Translations under genes and position numbers: made by a program | The notes under the pieces: generated by a model | What the model was told of the DNA's origin: nothing | Seen by the model: only the letters and a program-made list of their open reading frames with translations | Databases searched by the model: none | Shown: one piece after another, positions 1 to 6,753 of the stretch | Position numbering within the stretch: position 1 is the stretch's first letter | Layout: the number at the start of each line of letters is the position of its first letter | Assembly (NCBI GenBank): GCA_012735285.1 | Contig: JAAYHT010000072.1 | Span: 1-8,344 of the forward strand | DNA: 8,344 nt | Reading direction: 5' to 3' | From: Clostridiales bacterium | Lineage (GTDB): Bacteria; Bacillota; Clostridia; Peptostreptococcales; Anaerovoracaceae

Positions 1-1267
1 ATATATTTCTGAACATAGCTGACAATGGATTCTTCTTCAGTTTTTTAGCCCTCTTTAGTAACTTAGGTTTGGTGTTCATTCCGGGATATCTGTGAACGAC
101 GTCGACTAGCATATTAAGGATTTTACCTACCTCTTCACCCTCAGCTATCCCTGCCTCAATAAGATCTCTGCCGTTAATAGCCAGATCCTCTAAGTACATA
201 GGATCTTTGCATTTTTTGATATCGTCCAGTAAATAATAGCGTGATTCGATACGATATCCGGGAATATCATATACATTACGTTGTTGTTTAGTAACACTAT
301 CTAAAAACTCATAGGTCTCCATTCCATTTTTATATATAAAGCGCTTTAATAAATATCTATCCCCAGAGGAGAAATATAGATCTTCCAATAATTCAATAGC
401 GCTTTTGAATTTTTTAGCCATCTTACCGCTATAATTCATGTGCTCAATTATTTTATAAGCGCTTTTTTTGTCAAAACAGAGAATTAGAAGGGTCATCCTT
501 AAATCTAATTGCTGCCTAGATTTATCAATTGTTTGAATAAGCTGCTTAAAGTCACCTTGAACCTCTCTACCCTTTGGAGGATAACTGTCACCAAGAATTG
601 CCGGCATTACATTTGCTGCCACGCACATCCTAAGCGCCTTACCGGTATTCTTTGTTACCATCAGCCTCTCAAATTCCTGGCGCCTCCTATCCATACTGAT
701 ATGCTCCAATTCTTGGGCATTATCCTGCATGGCCTTAAATGTATCCATATGGATATCACAGTCCAATTGGCCAGCAATCCGAATTCCCCTCAGAATCCTT
801 AACGGATCTTCATTCAGCCTCTTATCAGGATCGCCGATAACCCTGATCAACTTTTCCTCTAAGTCTTTTTTACCGTTAAATGGATCAATTAGTCCTTTTT
901 CGAGATTATATGCCATTCCGTTTATTGTGAAATCCCTTCGTAAAAGATCTTCTTCAATGCTATCCGTAAATATTACTTCATCCGGTCTCCTATGATCTGA
1001 ATAATTTCCATCGATTCTAAGGGCAGCCACGTCTGCTTCCACATCCCCTACCCTAACCCGTACTACGCCGAATTTTTCACCGGTTAGGTCTGATTGTGGG
1101 AACAACTCTGACACCATCTTAGGAGGTGCATTGCTTGCCAGATCCCAATCTAGGGGCTCTATGCCCAGCAAAAGGTCGCGAATGCTACCTCCTACAACAT
1201 ATGCTTGATATCCTTTATCTTCAATAGTCCTTAGTATTTTTTTTATCTCCTCAGGCAGCTTAATCAT
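1..1267 (-). CDS. cca: CCA-adding enzyme (tRNA nucleotidyltransferase), 3' end cut by window edge
   Basis: Adds or repairs the 3'-terminal CCA of tRNAs from CTP and ATP without a template, in the cytoplasm. The frame starts at ATG 1267 and stays open to base 2, giving 422 visible residues, so only the extreme C-terminus can be missing. Class II nucleotidyltransferase motifs appear in order: VVGGSIRDLLLG (about 24-35), the metal-binding DWD (D40, D42), RRDFTIN (110-116), DPFNGKKDL (128-136) and EDPLR (E153, D154, R157), the motif that selects the incoming base. The C-terminal half is helical and ends in the usual ILN..VDVV..YPGMN region. The segment where many clostridial homologues carry an HD domain reads LRMTLLILCFDKK, without intact H..HD residues. 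It begins 11 bases after the yhaM stop behind a purine-rich AAGGGAGAGGG stretch, so it is probably cotranscribed. An A-adding or poly(A) polymerase paralogue cannot be excluded, but the single-enzyme CCA call is best. Confidence 0.9.
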   Translation of the reverse strand, partial: MIKLPEEIKKILRTIEDKGYQAYVVGGSIRDLLLGIEPLDWDLASNAPPKMVSELFPQSDLTGEKFGVVRVRVGDVEADVAALRIDGNYSDHRRPDEVIFTDSIEEDLLRRDFTINGMAYNLEKGLIDPFNGKKDLEEKLIRVIGDPDKRLNEDPLRILRGIRIAGQLDCDIHMDTFKAMQDNAQELEHISMDRRRQEFERLMVTKNTGKALRMCVAANVMPAILGDSYPPKGREVQGDFKQLIQTIDKSRQQLDLRMTLLILCFDKKSAYKIIEHMNYSGKMAKKFKSAIELLEDLYFSSGDRYLLKRFIYKNGMETYEFLDSVTKQQRNVYDIPGYRIESRYYLLDDIKKCKDPMYLEDLAINGRDLIEAGIAEGEEVGKILNMLVDVVHRYPGMNTKPKLLKRAKKLKKNPLSAMFRNI

Positions 1268-1278
1268 ATCCCTCTCCC

Positions 1279-2235
1279 TTATAACGGTTTATATAATCTC
1301 CTACTGTTTAAGGTCCATACCTTATCTGAAAACTCTCCTGGTTTAACACCCAGTAAAGCTTCTTCCATATCATACATCCTGGCATCTATCACATCTAAAT
1401 AGTGCAGAATTTCAGCCTCTGGAAACATTGGCCTTCTAGGACTGCCGAATTCCGGTTCATAGTGATGAGATAATATCATATGTTGAAGCATAATGCTTCT
1501 TTCTTTATCAATACCTATTTCATCAGCTAAGCGATCGATAGTTTTAACGCCCTGGACTATGTGACCTAAGAGTTGGCCTTCAAAAGTATAGTCTGTAGCT
1601 ACACCTATTTCATTTGAATCTATTTCATTGAGTTTTTCAATATCGTGGATTATAACACCCGTTACCAATAGATCTTTATTTAAATGAGTATATACCATGC
1701 AGAATTTTTCTGCCATCTCCAACATTCGCTTAACATGATACAAAAGTCCTGCCATTTCAGCATGATGGTTCTTAACAGCTGCAGGGTAATACATAAGCTT
1801 CTCACGATTTATTGACAGCACCCTCTTACAAAGAGCCTTTAGCTCTTCATCCTCCATCTTATCTACAACACCATTTATGAAATCTAACATGTCTTCGGCC
1901 TTTTCAGGAGCAGTTTTTATAAAATCCCCCAATTCAACCTGATCCTGAGGGACAGCCTTTCTTATACGCATAATCCTTAGCTGTTTCAAGCCGTTCCATT
2001 CGGTAACCTGCGCTTTAACTTTGACTATATCGTTAACTTCTATTTTATTTAAAGAATGTAGTTCGGTATCAGCCACATCCCATTTTTTCGCAGTTATCTC
2101 GCCGGTTTTGTCTCCCAGCAACAAATCTAAATATTGCTTTTTATTAGAACCTAGCTTTACAGCAATCGACTTAACCATAAAAAAATCTTGTATCTCATCA
2201 TCAGTGTTTAGGAAACTGATGTAGTTTTCTTTCAT
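1279..2235 (-). CDS. yhaM: 3'-5' exoribonuclease YhaM family (OB fold plus HD domain)
   Basis: A cytoplasmic metal-dependent exoribonuclease that trims RNA 3' ends and can also act on single-stranded DNA in the Bacillus family member. The 318 residues match the family length (about 314). An N-terminal OB-fold nucleic-acid-binding region covers about 15-95 (SIAVKLGSNKKQYLDLLLGD, then GEITAKKWD). A C-terminal HD phosphohydrolase domain follows: NHHA (157-158), YHVKRML (H167), VIIHDIEKL (H197, D198), LLGHI (H225), SHHYEPEFGSPRRP (H257, H258) and a late YLDVIDA aspartate (D281). The open frame extends 14 codons upstream to 2277, but ATG 2235 has an AGGGAGGGG ribosome binding site six bases before it, so I start there. 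It is first in a unit with cca, behind a strong promoter at 2305-2333. Confidence 0.93.
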   Translation of the reverse strand: MKENYISFLNTDDEIQDFFMVKSIAVKLGSNKKQYLDLLLGDKTGEITAKKWDVADTELHSLNKIEVNDIVKVKAQVTEWNGLKQLRIMRIRKAVPQDQVELGDFIKTAPEKAEDMLDFINGVVDKMEDEELKALCKRVLSINREKLMYYPAAVKNHHAEMAGLLYHVKRMLEMAEKFCMVYTHLNKDLLVTGVIIHDIEKLNEIDSNEIGVATDYTFEGQLLGHIVQGVKTIDRLADEIGIDKERSIMLQHMILSHHYEPEFGSPRRPMFPEAEILHYLDVIDARMYDMEEALLGVKPGEFSDKVWTLNSRRLYKPL

Positions 2236-2241
2236 TTTAAA

Positions 2242-2250
2242 CCCCTCCCT
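2242..2250 (-). promoter_or_regulatory. Ribosome binding site deciding the yhaM start
   Basis: On the minus strand this reads AGGGAGGGG and lies six bases upstream of ATG 2235. The longer open frame beginning at 2277 has no comparable site, which favours the 318-residue protein. Confidence 0.8.
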
Positions 2251-2304
2251 CTTTTCAATAGATATATTATATACCAAAAATAAACTATAGTCCTTAATAA
2301 ATTA

Positions 2305-2333
2305 TTTATACTTTAAATTTGAAATATTGTCAA
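2305..2333 (-). promoter_or_regulatory. Sigma-A-type promoter of yhaM-cca
   Basis: The minus strand shows TTGACA (2333-2328), a 17-base spacer and TATAAA (2310-2305): a perfect -35, a 5/6 -10 and the optimal spacing. Transcription would start near 2298, giving a leader of about 60 bases before ATG 2235. It lies just beyond the hairpin ending the threonine aldolase unit, as expected for a new transcription unit. Confidence 0.8.
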
Positions 2334-2357
2334 CAAATTACAGTATGGTATATTTGA

Positions 2358-2387
2358 AAGGCCATGAGCATTATGGCTAATGGCCTT
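2358..2387 (-). terminator. Probable intrinsic terminator after threonine aldolase
   Basis: Arms AAGGCCAT and ATGGCCTT (8 bp) enclose an inner AGC/GCT stem after a 1x1 mismatch, with a 6-base loop. On the minus strand the tail is TTTCAAATATA, a weak T tract. It begins five bases after the threonine aldolase stop. The flanking A-rich run on the other side would make it look terminator-like on the plus strand too, but no plus-strand gene needs it. Confidence 0.55.
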
Positions 2388-2392
2388 AATTT

Positions 2393-3418
2393 TTATAGAC
2401 ATTCTTTAAACTTTTCAATGACATAATCTATATCTTCCTTACTCACATTAAGGTTTGTAACGAAACGCCATTCTCCTTCTTCTATTCCTGATATCTTAAT
2501 ACCGTTTTTCCTAAAATGCTCAACTAGCTTTTGTTCAGGGATAACCTCATCGTCCATTTCAAAAAACACCATATTTATGTCCAAACGATCATCCTTTACA
2601 TGTACCCCTGGAATTCTAGAAAGTTGATCAGCTAAATATGCTGCATTCCGGTGATCTTCAATTAGACGTTCGGTCATCTTTTCTAATGCTATTATACCTG
2701 CGGCGGCTAATATACCTGCCTGTCTCATTCCACCGCCCATTAGCTTCCGGTTCTTTCTAGCTTTTTCAATAAATTCTCTGGTTCCTGCTACCATAGAACC
2801 TACAGGTGCTCCCAAGCCCTTTGATAGGCAGAACATTATAGAATCGCAGTATTTTGCAATATCTTTAGCGTCCACTCCAAGCGCAAGGGCTGCATTGAAG
2901 ATCCTAGCCCCATCAAGATGCACCGGTATATTGTGTCTTTCCCCTATATCCTTTATTTCCTTAAGGTTATCCAAAGGTATTACTGTTCCCAAGCCGTGGG
3001 CATTTTCTACACAGATTAATCCTGTATGTGGATAGTGGATGTCCTCTTCACACCGTATAGCTTTTTCAACCTGTTTAGGATCCAGCATTCCATTTTTAGA
3101 AGGCAGCGTCCTTAGCTGCACCCCTGCAATAACTGCAGCTGCTCCTACTTCATGAAGTGTTATATGACAGTCCTCACCTAGGATAATTTCATCTCCCCTG
3201 TTTGTATGTGTCATCACGCAGAGCTGGTTTCCAAAGGTTCCGCTGGGAACAAACAAAGCCGCTTCCTTGCCCACCTTTTCAGCAGCTAATTTCTCAAGCC
3301 TATTTACTGTCGGATCATCTTGATAAACGTCATCCCCCACCTCCGCTTCAGCCATGGCTTTACGCATCTCTTCAGTGGGCATTGTAACAGTATCGCTTCT
3401 CAAATCAATATATCGCAT
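2393..3418 (-). CDS. ltaE: Low-specificity L-threonine / allo-threonine aldolase (PLP enzyme)
   Basis: Cleaves L-threonine and L-allo-threonine to glycine and acetaldehyde; fold-type I, pyridoxal-phosphate dependent, cytoplasmic. The 341 residues are full length for the family. Visible landmarks are the DLRSDTVTMPT start (6-15), VPSGTFGNQ (58-65, phosphate binding), the active-site histidine of EDCHITLHE (H85), HLDGAR (D169, contacts the PLP ring; R172), SKGLGAPVGS with the Schiff-base lysine K200, GGGMRQ (228-233) and WRFVTN (R318). The open frame starts earlier at GTG 3436, but AGGAGG lies five bases before ATG 3418 and that start matches the family N-terminus. It is last in the run rubrerythrin-GMP synthase-zincin-aldolase, 10 bases after the zincin stop. 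The stereochemical preference cannot be read from sequence. Confidence 0.93.
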   Translation of the reverse strand: MRYIDLRSDTVTMPTEEMRKAMAEAEVGDDVYQDDPTVNRLEKLAAEKVGKEAALFVPSGTFGNQLCVMTHTNRGDEIILGEDCHITLHEVGAAAVIAGVQLRTLPSKNGMLDPKQVEKAIRCEEDIHYPHTGLICVENAHGLGTVIPLDNLKEIKDIGERHNIPVHLDGARIFNAALALGVDAKDIAKYCDSIMFCLSKGLGAPVGSMVAGTREFIEKARKNRKLMGGGMRQAGILAAAGIIALEKMTERLIEDHRNAAYLADQLSRIPGVHVKDDRLDINMVFFEMDDEVIPEQKLVEHFRKNGIKISGIEEGEWRFVTNLNVSKEDIDYVIEKFKECL

Positions 3419-3423
3419 TTTTT

Positions 3424-3429
3424 CCTCCT
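3424..3429 (-). promoter_or_regulatory. Ribosome binding site deciding the threonine aldolase start
   Basis: A perfect AGGAGG on the minus strand, five bases before ATG 3418. It overlaps the last base of the stop codon of the upstream zincin gene (3431-3429), so translation of the two genes may be coupled. Confidence 0.85.
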
Positions 3430-3803
3430 CATTCACCTATCCGCCTTAGGTAGTCTTCTAAAAACTTCTGGTCCTCTTTTTCGAGCTTATGTTCACCGGC
3501 AAGAGATTCAAGATGATGTGTAAACTCATGTTTTAAAGTTTGAGCAAGTTTCTTTTTAAGAGCGTCTCTACTTAGATGGCCATAGAGACGCTTAAAAGAT
3601 CCGTAATAGATTACTATGTATCGCCCCATGCTTCTATTGCTGTGATACTCCCCCATCACATAGAGTTCATTGTTTCTACCTAGGGGATTTAATTTAGCCT
3701 GGGGCAGCAAAACAATACCTCCGTTTAGTTCTTTATAGAATTCCTGTGGAAATTCGGATGCTATCTCATTTAATATTATTTCAACTTCATCAATCTCAAT
3801 CAC
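3429..3803 (-). CDS. Small zincin-like metallopeptidase family protein
   Basis: A 124-residue soluble protein with a zinc-binding HExxH motif, HEFTHH at 92-97 (H92, E93, H96), in a late amphipathic helix. The preceding pattern, a mixed strand region with ELYVMGEYH (46-54) and RYIVIYYGSF (61-70) before the helix, resembles the short 'metallopeptidase family' proteins of the DUF1025/zincin_1 type. Members have no agreed substrate, so the biological role is unknown. The third zinc ligand is not obvious; H105 or one of the acidic residues of the tail (104-117) are candidates. The start is GTG 3803 with GGAGG seven bases upstream; an ATG at 3815 in another frame gives only five codons. There is no signal peptide or membrane segment, so it should act in the cytoplasm. 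It lies 21 bases after guaA. Confidence 0.8.
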   Translation of the reverse strand: MIEIDEVEIILNEIASEFPQEFYKELNGGIVLLPQAKLNPLGRNNELYVMGEYHSNRSMGRYIVIYYGSFKRLYGHLSRDALKKKLAQTLKHEFTHHLESLAGEHKLEKEDQKFLEDYLRRIGE

Positions 3804-3810
3804 AACGGAG

Positions 3811-3815
3811 CCTCC
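3811..3815 (-). promoter_or_regulatory. Ribosome binding site supporting a GTG start
   Basis: GGAGG on the minus strand, seven bases before GTG 3803. It supports the GTG as the true start of the zincin-like gene. Confidence 0.7.
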
Positions 3816-3824
3816 ATCAGCCTC

Positions 3825-4808
3825 CTACTCCCACTCAATAGTAGCAGGAGGTTTAGGAGTTATATCATACATAACGCGATTTACCCCATCTACTTCGTCT
3901 ATAATACGAAGTGTAATCTTATTTAACAACGAATAGGGTAATTCTGCTATGCTTGCTTGCATAGCATCACTGCTTAATACCGCACGCAGTACTATTGCCT
4001 GTTCATAGGTTCTCCTTCCGTCTACTACTCCTACGGATTTACAACCAGGACATACGGTGAAATACTGCCAAATGCTTTGTTCTAGACCTGCTTTTTTAAT
4101 TTCCTCCCTGAATATGGCATCGGACTTTCTAACCATCTCTACCTTTTCCCTTGTTATCGCTCCTACTACCCTGACCCCAAGTCCAGGCCCTGGGAAGGGT
4201 TGTCTCCAAACTTGCTCCCTTGGTAGTCCTAATGCTTCACCTATTTCGCGTACTTCATCCTTATAAAGCCACTTAAGGGGTTCTACCAGTTCAAAGTCAA
4301 ATTCCTCGGGTAATCCGCCCACATTGTGATGGGATTTTACTACACCTTTATCGGATTCACTTTCTATGATATCCGGGTAGATAGTTCCCTGTGCAAGGTA
4401 ATCAATTTTGCCTAATTTCTTTGATTCATCCTCGAATACCCGGATAAATTCCTCACCTATAATCTTCCTTTTCCTCTCAGGATCTTCTACACCTTCAAGT
4501 TTATCAAAGAATCTATCTGATGCATCAATTGAAATCAGCTTCATATGAAACTGTTCCCCAAAGATTTCATTAACTAATTCCGGTTCTCCTTCTCTCATTA
4601 GACCAGTATTTACAAACATGCAAATCAGCTGATCTCCTACAGCCTTATGTACTAAGGCTGCACAAACCGAACTATCAACACCACCGCTCAAAGCACAGAG
4701 TACTTTTTTCTCTCCTACTTGTTCTTTAATCTTTTGAAGCATTACTTCTATATAAACGTCCAAACTCCCTGCAAAACCAGTTCTTTTGAATAATGTTTCT
4801 CTTTCCAT
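3825..4808 (-). CDS. guaA: GMP synthase ATP-pyrophosphatase/dimerisation subunit, no glutaminase domain
   Basis: Catalyses XMP + ATP + nitrogen donor to GMP, the last step of guanine nucleotide synthesis. Present are the PP-loop SGGVDSS (41-47), FVNTGLMREGE (65-75), QGTIYPDIIES (140-150), SHHNVGGLP (159-167), QPFPGPGLGVR (203-213) and the C-terminal DITPKPPATIEWE (315-327), so the synthetase and dimerisation parts are complete. The class I amidotransferase domain (about 190 residues in the usual 510-525-residue bacterial enzyme) is absent: the protein is only 327 residues, and the gene immediately upstream is rubrerythrin. The length resembles the archaeal GuaAb subunit. It must use a separate glutaminase or free ammonia. 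ATG 4808 has GGAG seven bases upstream; the longer start at 4826 has none. The dimerisation segment is divergent, with CPGCKSVGVVDGRRTY (253-268). NH3-dependent versus partnered activity is undecidable here. Confidence 0.9.
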   Translation of the reverse strand: MERETLFKRTGFAGSLDVYIEVMLQKIKEQVGEKKVLCALSGGVDSSVCAALVHKAVGDQLICMFVNTGLMREGEPELVNEIFGEQFHMKLISIDASDRFFDKLEGVEDPERKRKIIGEEFIRVFEDESKKLGKIDYLAQGTIYPDIIESESDKGVVKSHHNVGGLPEEFDFELVEPLKWLYKDEVREIGEALGLPREQVWRQPFPGPGLGVRVVGAITREKVEMVRKSDAIFREEIKKAGLEQSIWQYFTVCPGCKSVGVVDGRRTYEQAIVLRAVLSSDAMQASIAELPYSLLNKITLRIIDEVDGVNRVMYDITPKPPATIEWE

Positions 4809-4815
4809 AATTGAT

Positions 4816-4819
4816 CTCC
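4816..4819 (-). promoter_or_regulatory. Ribosome binding site deciding the guaA start
   Basis: GGAG on the minus strand, seven bases before ATG 4808. The alternative ATG 4826 is preceded by AT-rich sequence running back into the rubrerythrin stop, with no Shine-Dalgarno match. Confidence 0.65.
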
Positions 4820-4833
4820 ATTCCATATTAGAA

Positions 4834-5373
4834 TTAAAAAGGCTCGCAATACAACTGAAAACAACTTTTTGGATAGCTACAGGCAGGACACCTTTTAGGT
4901 GCAGCCTTTGCCCATTCTAAATAACCACAATTCTTACAGTGCCAAACCGCCTCATTTTCTCTAGAGAAAATCTGTCCAGATTCTAAATCCCACGCCAAGG
5001 TTTCAAATCTTGCATCATGATTATTTTCAACCCTGCTGACTCTTTCAAACAGCTCCGCAATTTCATCATATCCTTCTTCCCTAGCTGTTTTAGCATATTC
5101 AGGGTACATTGAATTCCATTCCCTATTCTCTCCACTAGCCGCTTCCCTGATATTATCCAATGTAGACGGGATTTTTCCTCCTAAGAGCAACTTAAACCAT
5201 ATTTTAGCGTGTTCTATCTCATTTCTCGAAGTCTCTTCAAATATATCTCCAACTAGATTATAGCCATCTTCATAGGCCTTTTGAGAATAAATTAAATATT
5301 TTGCACCCGTTACTAATTCACTTTTCATTGCAGTTTGAAGGTTCTGATATGTTTTACTCTCCTTAAAGTCCAT
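4834..5373 (-). CDS. rbr: Rubrerythrin (di-iron peroxidase with rubredoxin-like tail)
   Basis: Reduces hydrogen peroxide in the cytoplasm of anaerobes, with electrons passed through a rubredoxin-type Fe(Cys)4 site to a di-iron centre. The 179 residues show the ferritin-like four-helix bundle with ligands lined up against known rubrerythrins: E19 in KSELVTGAKY, E52 and H55 in NEIEHA, E82 and E85 in GENREW, and E116 with H119 in VENNHDARF. The tail has CKNC (146-149) and CPAC (162-165), with 12 residues between the pairs as in the classical protein. Two extra cysteines near the end (C171, C176) are unusual. ATG 5373 follows GGAGGG by five bases. It is first in a four-gene run, with a promoter and palindrome upstream and guaA 25 bases downstream. 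Confidence 0.94.
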   Translation of the reverse strand: MDFKESKTYQNLQTAMKSELVTGAKYLIYSQKAYEDGYNLVGDIFEETSRNEIEHAKIWFKLLLGGKIPSTLDNIREAASGENREWNSMYPEYAKTAREEGYDEIAELFERVSRVENNHDARFETLAWDLESGQIFSRENEAVWHCKNCGYLEWAKAAPKRCPACSYPKSCFQLYCEPF

Positions 5374-5429
5374 ATAAGCCCTCCATAAATTAATGGTTTC
5401 GTATTAATCTATGAAGGACTAAATTTCTA

Positions 5430-5444
5430 TGTGATTATATCACA
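5430..5444. promoter_or_regulatory. Perfect palindrome over the rbr -10 box (candidate operator)
   Basis: TGTGAT-TAT-ATCACA: six-base perfect arms around a 3-base centre. It covers the whole -10 element (5434-5439) and the extended -10 TG. A protein bound here would block polymerase. It resembles Rex/CRP half sites (TGTGA), but the spacing is one base shorter than those 16-bp operators, so the regulator is unknown. Confidence 0.45.
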
Positions 5445-5463
5445 GAAGACAATGGCAAGACAA
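5434..5463 (-). promoter_or_regulatory. Promoter of the rbr-guaA-zincin-ltaE unit
   Basis: On the minus strand: TTGTCT (5463-5458), an 18-base spacer and a perfect TATAAT (5439-5434) preceded by an extended -10 TGA. The expected start is near 5427, about 55 bases upstream of the rubrerythrin ATG. It starts directly after the hairpin that ends preA. Confidence 0.75.
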
Positions 5464-5466
5464 TTG

Positions 5467-5492
5467 AAATAACCACCCTTAGGTGGCTATTT
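5467..5492 (-). terminator. Intrinsic terminator after preA
   Basis: An 11-bp stem (AAATAGCCACC / GGTGGTTATTT on the minus strand, one G-U pair) with a 4-base loop TAAG lies directly after the preA stop codon. The T-rich part, TTATTT, is mostly inside the 3' arm, so strength on this strand is moderate. The plus-strand version has a longer T tract (TATTTTTATT), but no plus-strand gene leads into it. Confidence 0.6.
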
Positions 5493-6752
5493 TTATTCGT
5501 ATCTGGTTTTGAAATTTATTTCCCTTGGTGTTTCTTTGCTTTCATCCTTCCATACAACCTTGCCTGGCGTTATACAATTTAGTACAGGACAAACATTGAT
5601 ACATAGGTGACATCCCACGCATTCATCATTGACTGAAGGCCTTCTCTTATCAAAATCCCAATTTATAGCTTGATGGGCAGCATCAAAACATGAAATATAG
5701 CATCTTCCGCAACCAATGCACTTTTCATGATCGATTTCTACAATAATTTTGAAGCTCCTATCTAACTCTTCAGCAGGTACTATATTAGGTAATGCTAGTC
5801 CTACCATCTCTTCTACCTTTTTATAACCCTGCTCCTCCATAAAATATGATAGGCCGCTTATCATATCTGATACAATCCTATATCCATACTGCATAACGGC
5901 GGTAGTTACCTGAACATTATGACATCCGACAAGAATATACTCTAAAGCGTCCCTCCAGGTCTCTATACCGCCGATTCCGCTCATCTGAATATCTTTTAAT
6001 AATGGATGCTGTTTCATCTGGGTTATAAATCTGAGTCCAATGGGTTTTACAGCAGCACCGGAATAGCCAGATATTGATGATTTGCCGTTAACCACAGGCA
6101 TTGCAGTCATAAATTCTAAATCAATATTAGTAATAGCTTTTATAGTATTTATAGCGGAAATTCCTTTGGCTCCTCCTTCTATTGCCGCAATAGCGGGAAC
6201 TTCCATATTTCCAATATTCGGTGTCATCTTTGCAATAACGGGCAAATCGGTTTCCCTTGATACAGCCCTTGAATAATCTCTGACCAAATCCGGATTCTGT
6301 CCCACATCAGAACCCATCGCAGAACTTGTCATCTGTGGACATGAGAAGTTGCATTCTATGAGGTCTGCCCCTGCCTGGGTGACCATCTTCGAAAGCTTCT
6401 TCCACTCATCTTCACTGCTGCCCATGATGCTTGCCACAACAACCTTATCAGGGTAGTCCCTTTTTAACCGATGGATCGCCTGTAAGTTATCCTCTAAAGG
6501 TTTGTCCGATATCTGCTCCATATTTTTAAACCCTATCCAGGGGGTGGATTCCTTCGCATTATTATCAAACCTGGGTGAGCATTCATCCGCAATGAAAATA
6601 CCTACGGTTTTAAAGAATACTCCTCCCCATCCCTCTTCAAAGGCTTTTTTAACCATATCATAGCAGCTCCCAACAGGAGAGGATGATAGGAAGAAGGGAT
6701 TCTCACACTTAACACCTAAATATTCAATTGATAAGTCCATTTGCTTAGCCAT
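5493..6752 (-). CDS. preA: NAD-dependent dihydropyrimidine dehydrogenase, catalytic subunit PreA
   Basis: The FMN- and Fe-S-containing subunit that interconverts uracil/thymine and their 5,6-dihydro forms, working with PreT. It has 419 residues (E. coli PreA about 411). A dihydroorotate-dehydrogenase-like TIM barrel occupies about 8-310, with NFSCPQMTSSAMGS (135-148) containing the catalytic cysteine C138, AKMTPNIG (174-181), NGKSSISGYSG (222-232) and the FMN phosphate region SGIGGIETW (258-266). The tail carries two [4Fe-4S] motifs: C345, C348, C351, C355 and C378, C381, C384, C388. ATG 6752 is chosen because AAGGTG lies nine bases upstream and the extension to GTG 6764 runs through that site. 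It begins one base after the preT stop, so translation is probably coupled. The same family in gut bacteria also reduces fluorouracil. Confidence 0.95.
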   Translation of the reverse strand: MAKQMDLSIEYLGVKCENPFFLSSSPVGSCYDMVKKAFEEGWGGVFFKTVGIFIADECSPRFDNNAKESTPWIGFKNMEQISDKPLEDNLQAIHRLKRDYPDKVVVASIMGSSEDEWKKLSKMVTQAGADLIECNFSCPQMTSSAMGSDVGQNPDLVRDYSRAVSRETDLPVIAKMTPNIGNMEVPAIAAIEGGAKGISAINTIKAITNIDLEFMTAMPVVNGKSSISGYSGAAVKPIGLRFITQMKQHPLLKDIQMSGIGGIETWRDALEYILVGCHNVQVTTAVMQYGYRIVSDMISGLSYFMEEQGYKKVEEMVGLALPNIVPAEELDRSFKIIVEIDHEKCIGCGRCYISCFDAAHQAINWDFDKRRPSVNDECVGCHLCINVCPVLNCITPGKVVWKDESKETPREINFKTRYE

Positions 6753-6753
6753 A

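Noticed and set aside
509..995. Plus-strand open frames of 88-97 codons
   Set aside because: They lie antisense to the intact cca coding sequence, have no ribosome binding site and no recognisable protein features.
3801..3817. Five-codon ATG frame starting at 3815 upstream of the zincin gene
   Set aside because: Its ribosome binding spacing is poor, and it is probably a chance ATG within the real GTG gene's Shine-Dalgarno region.
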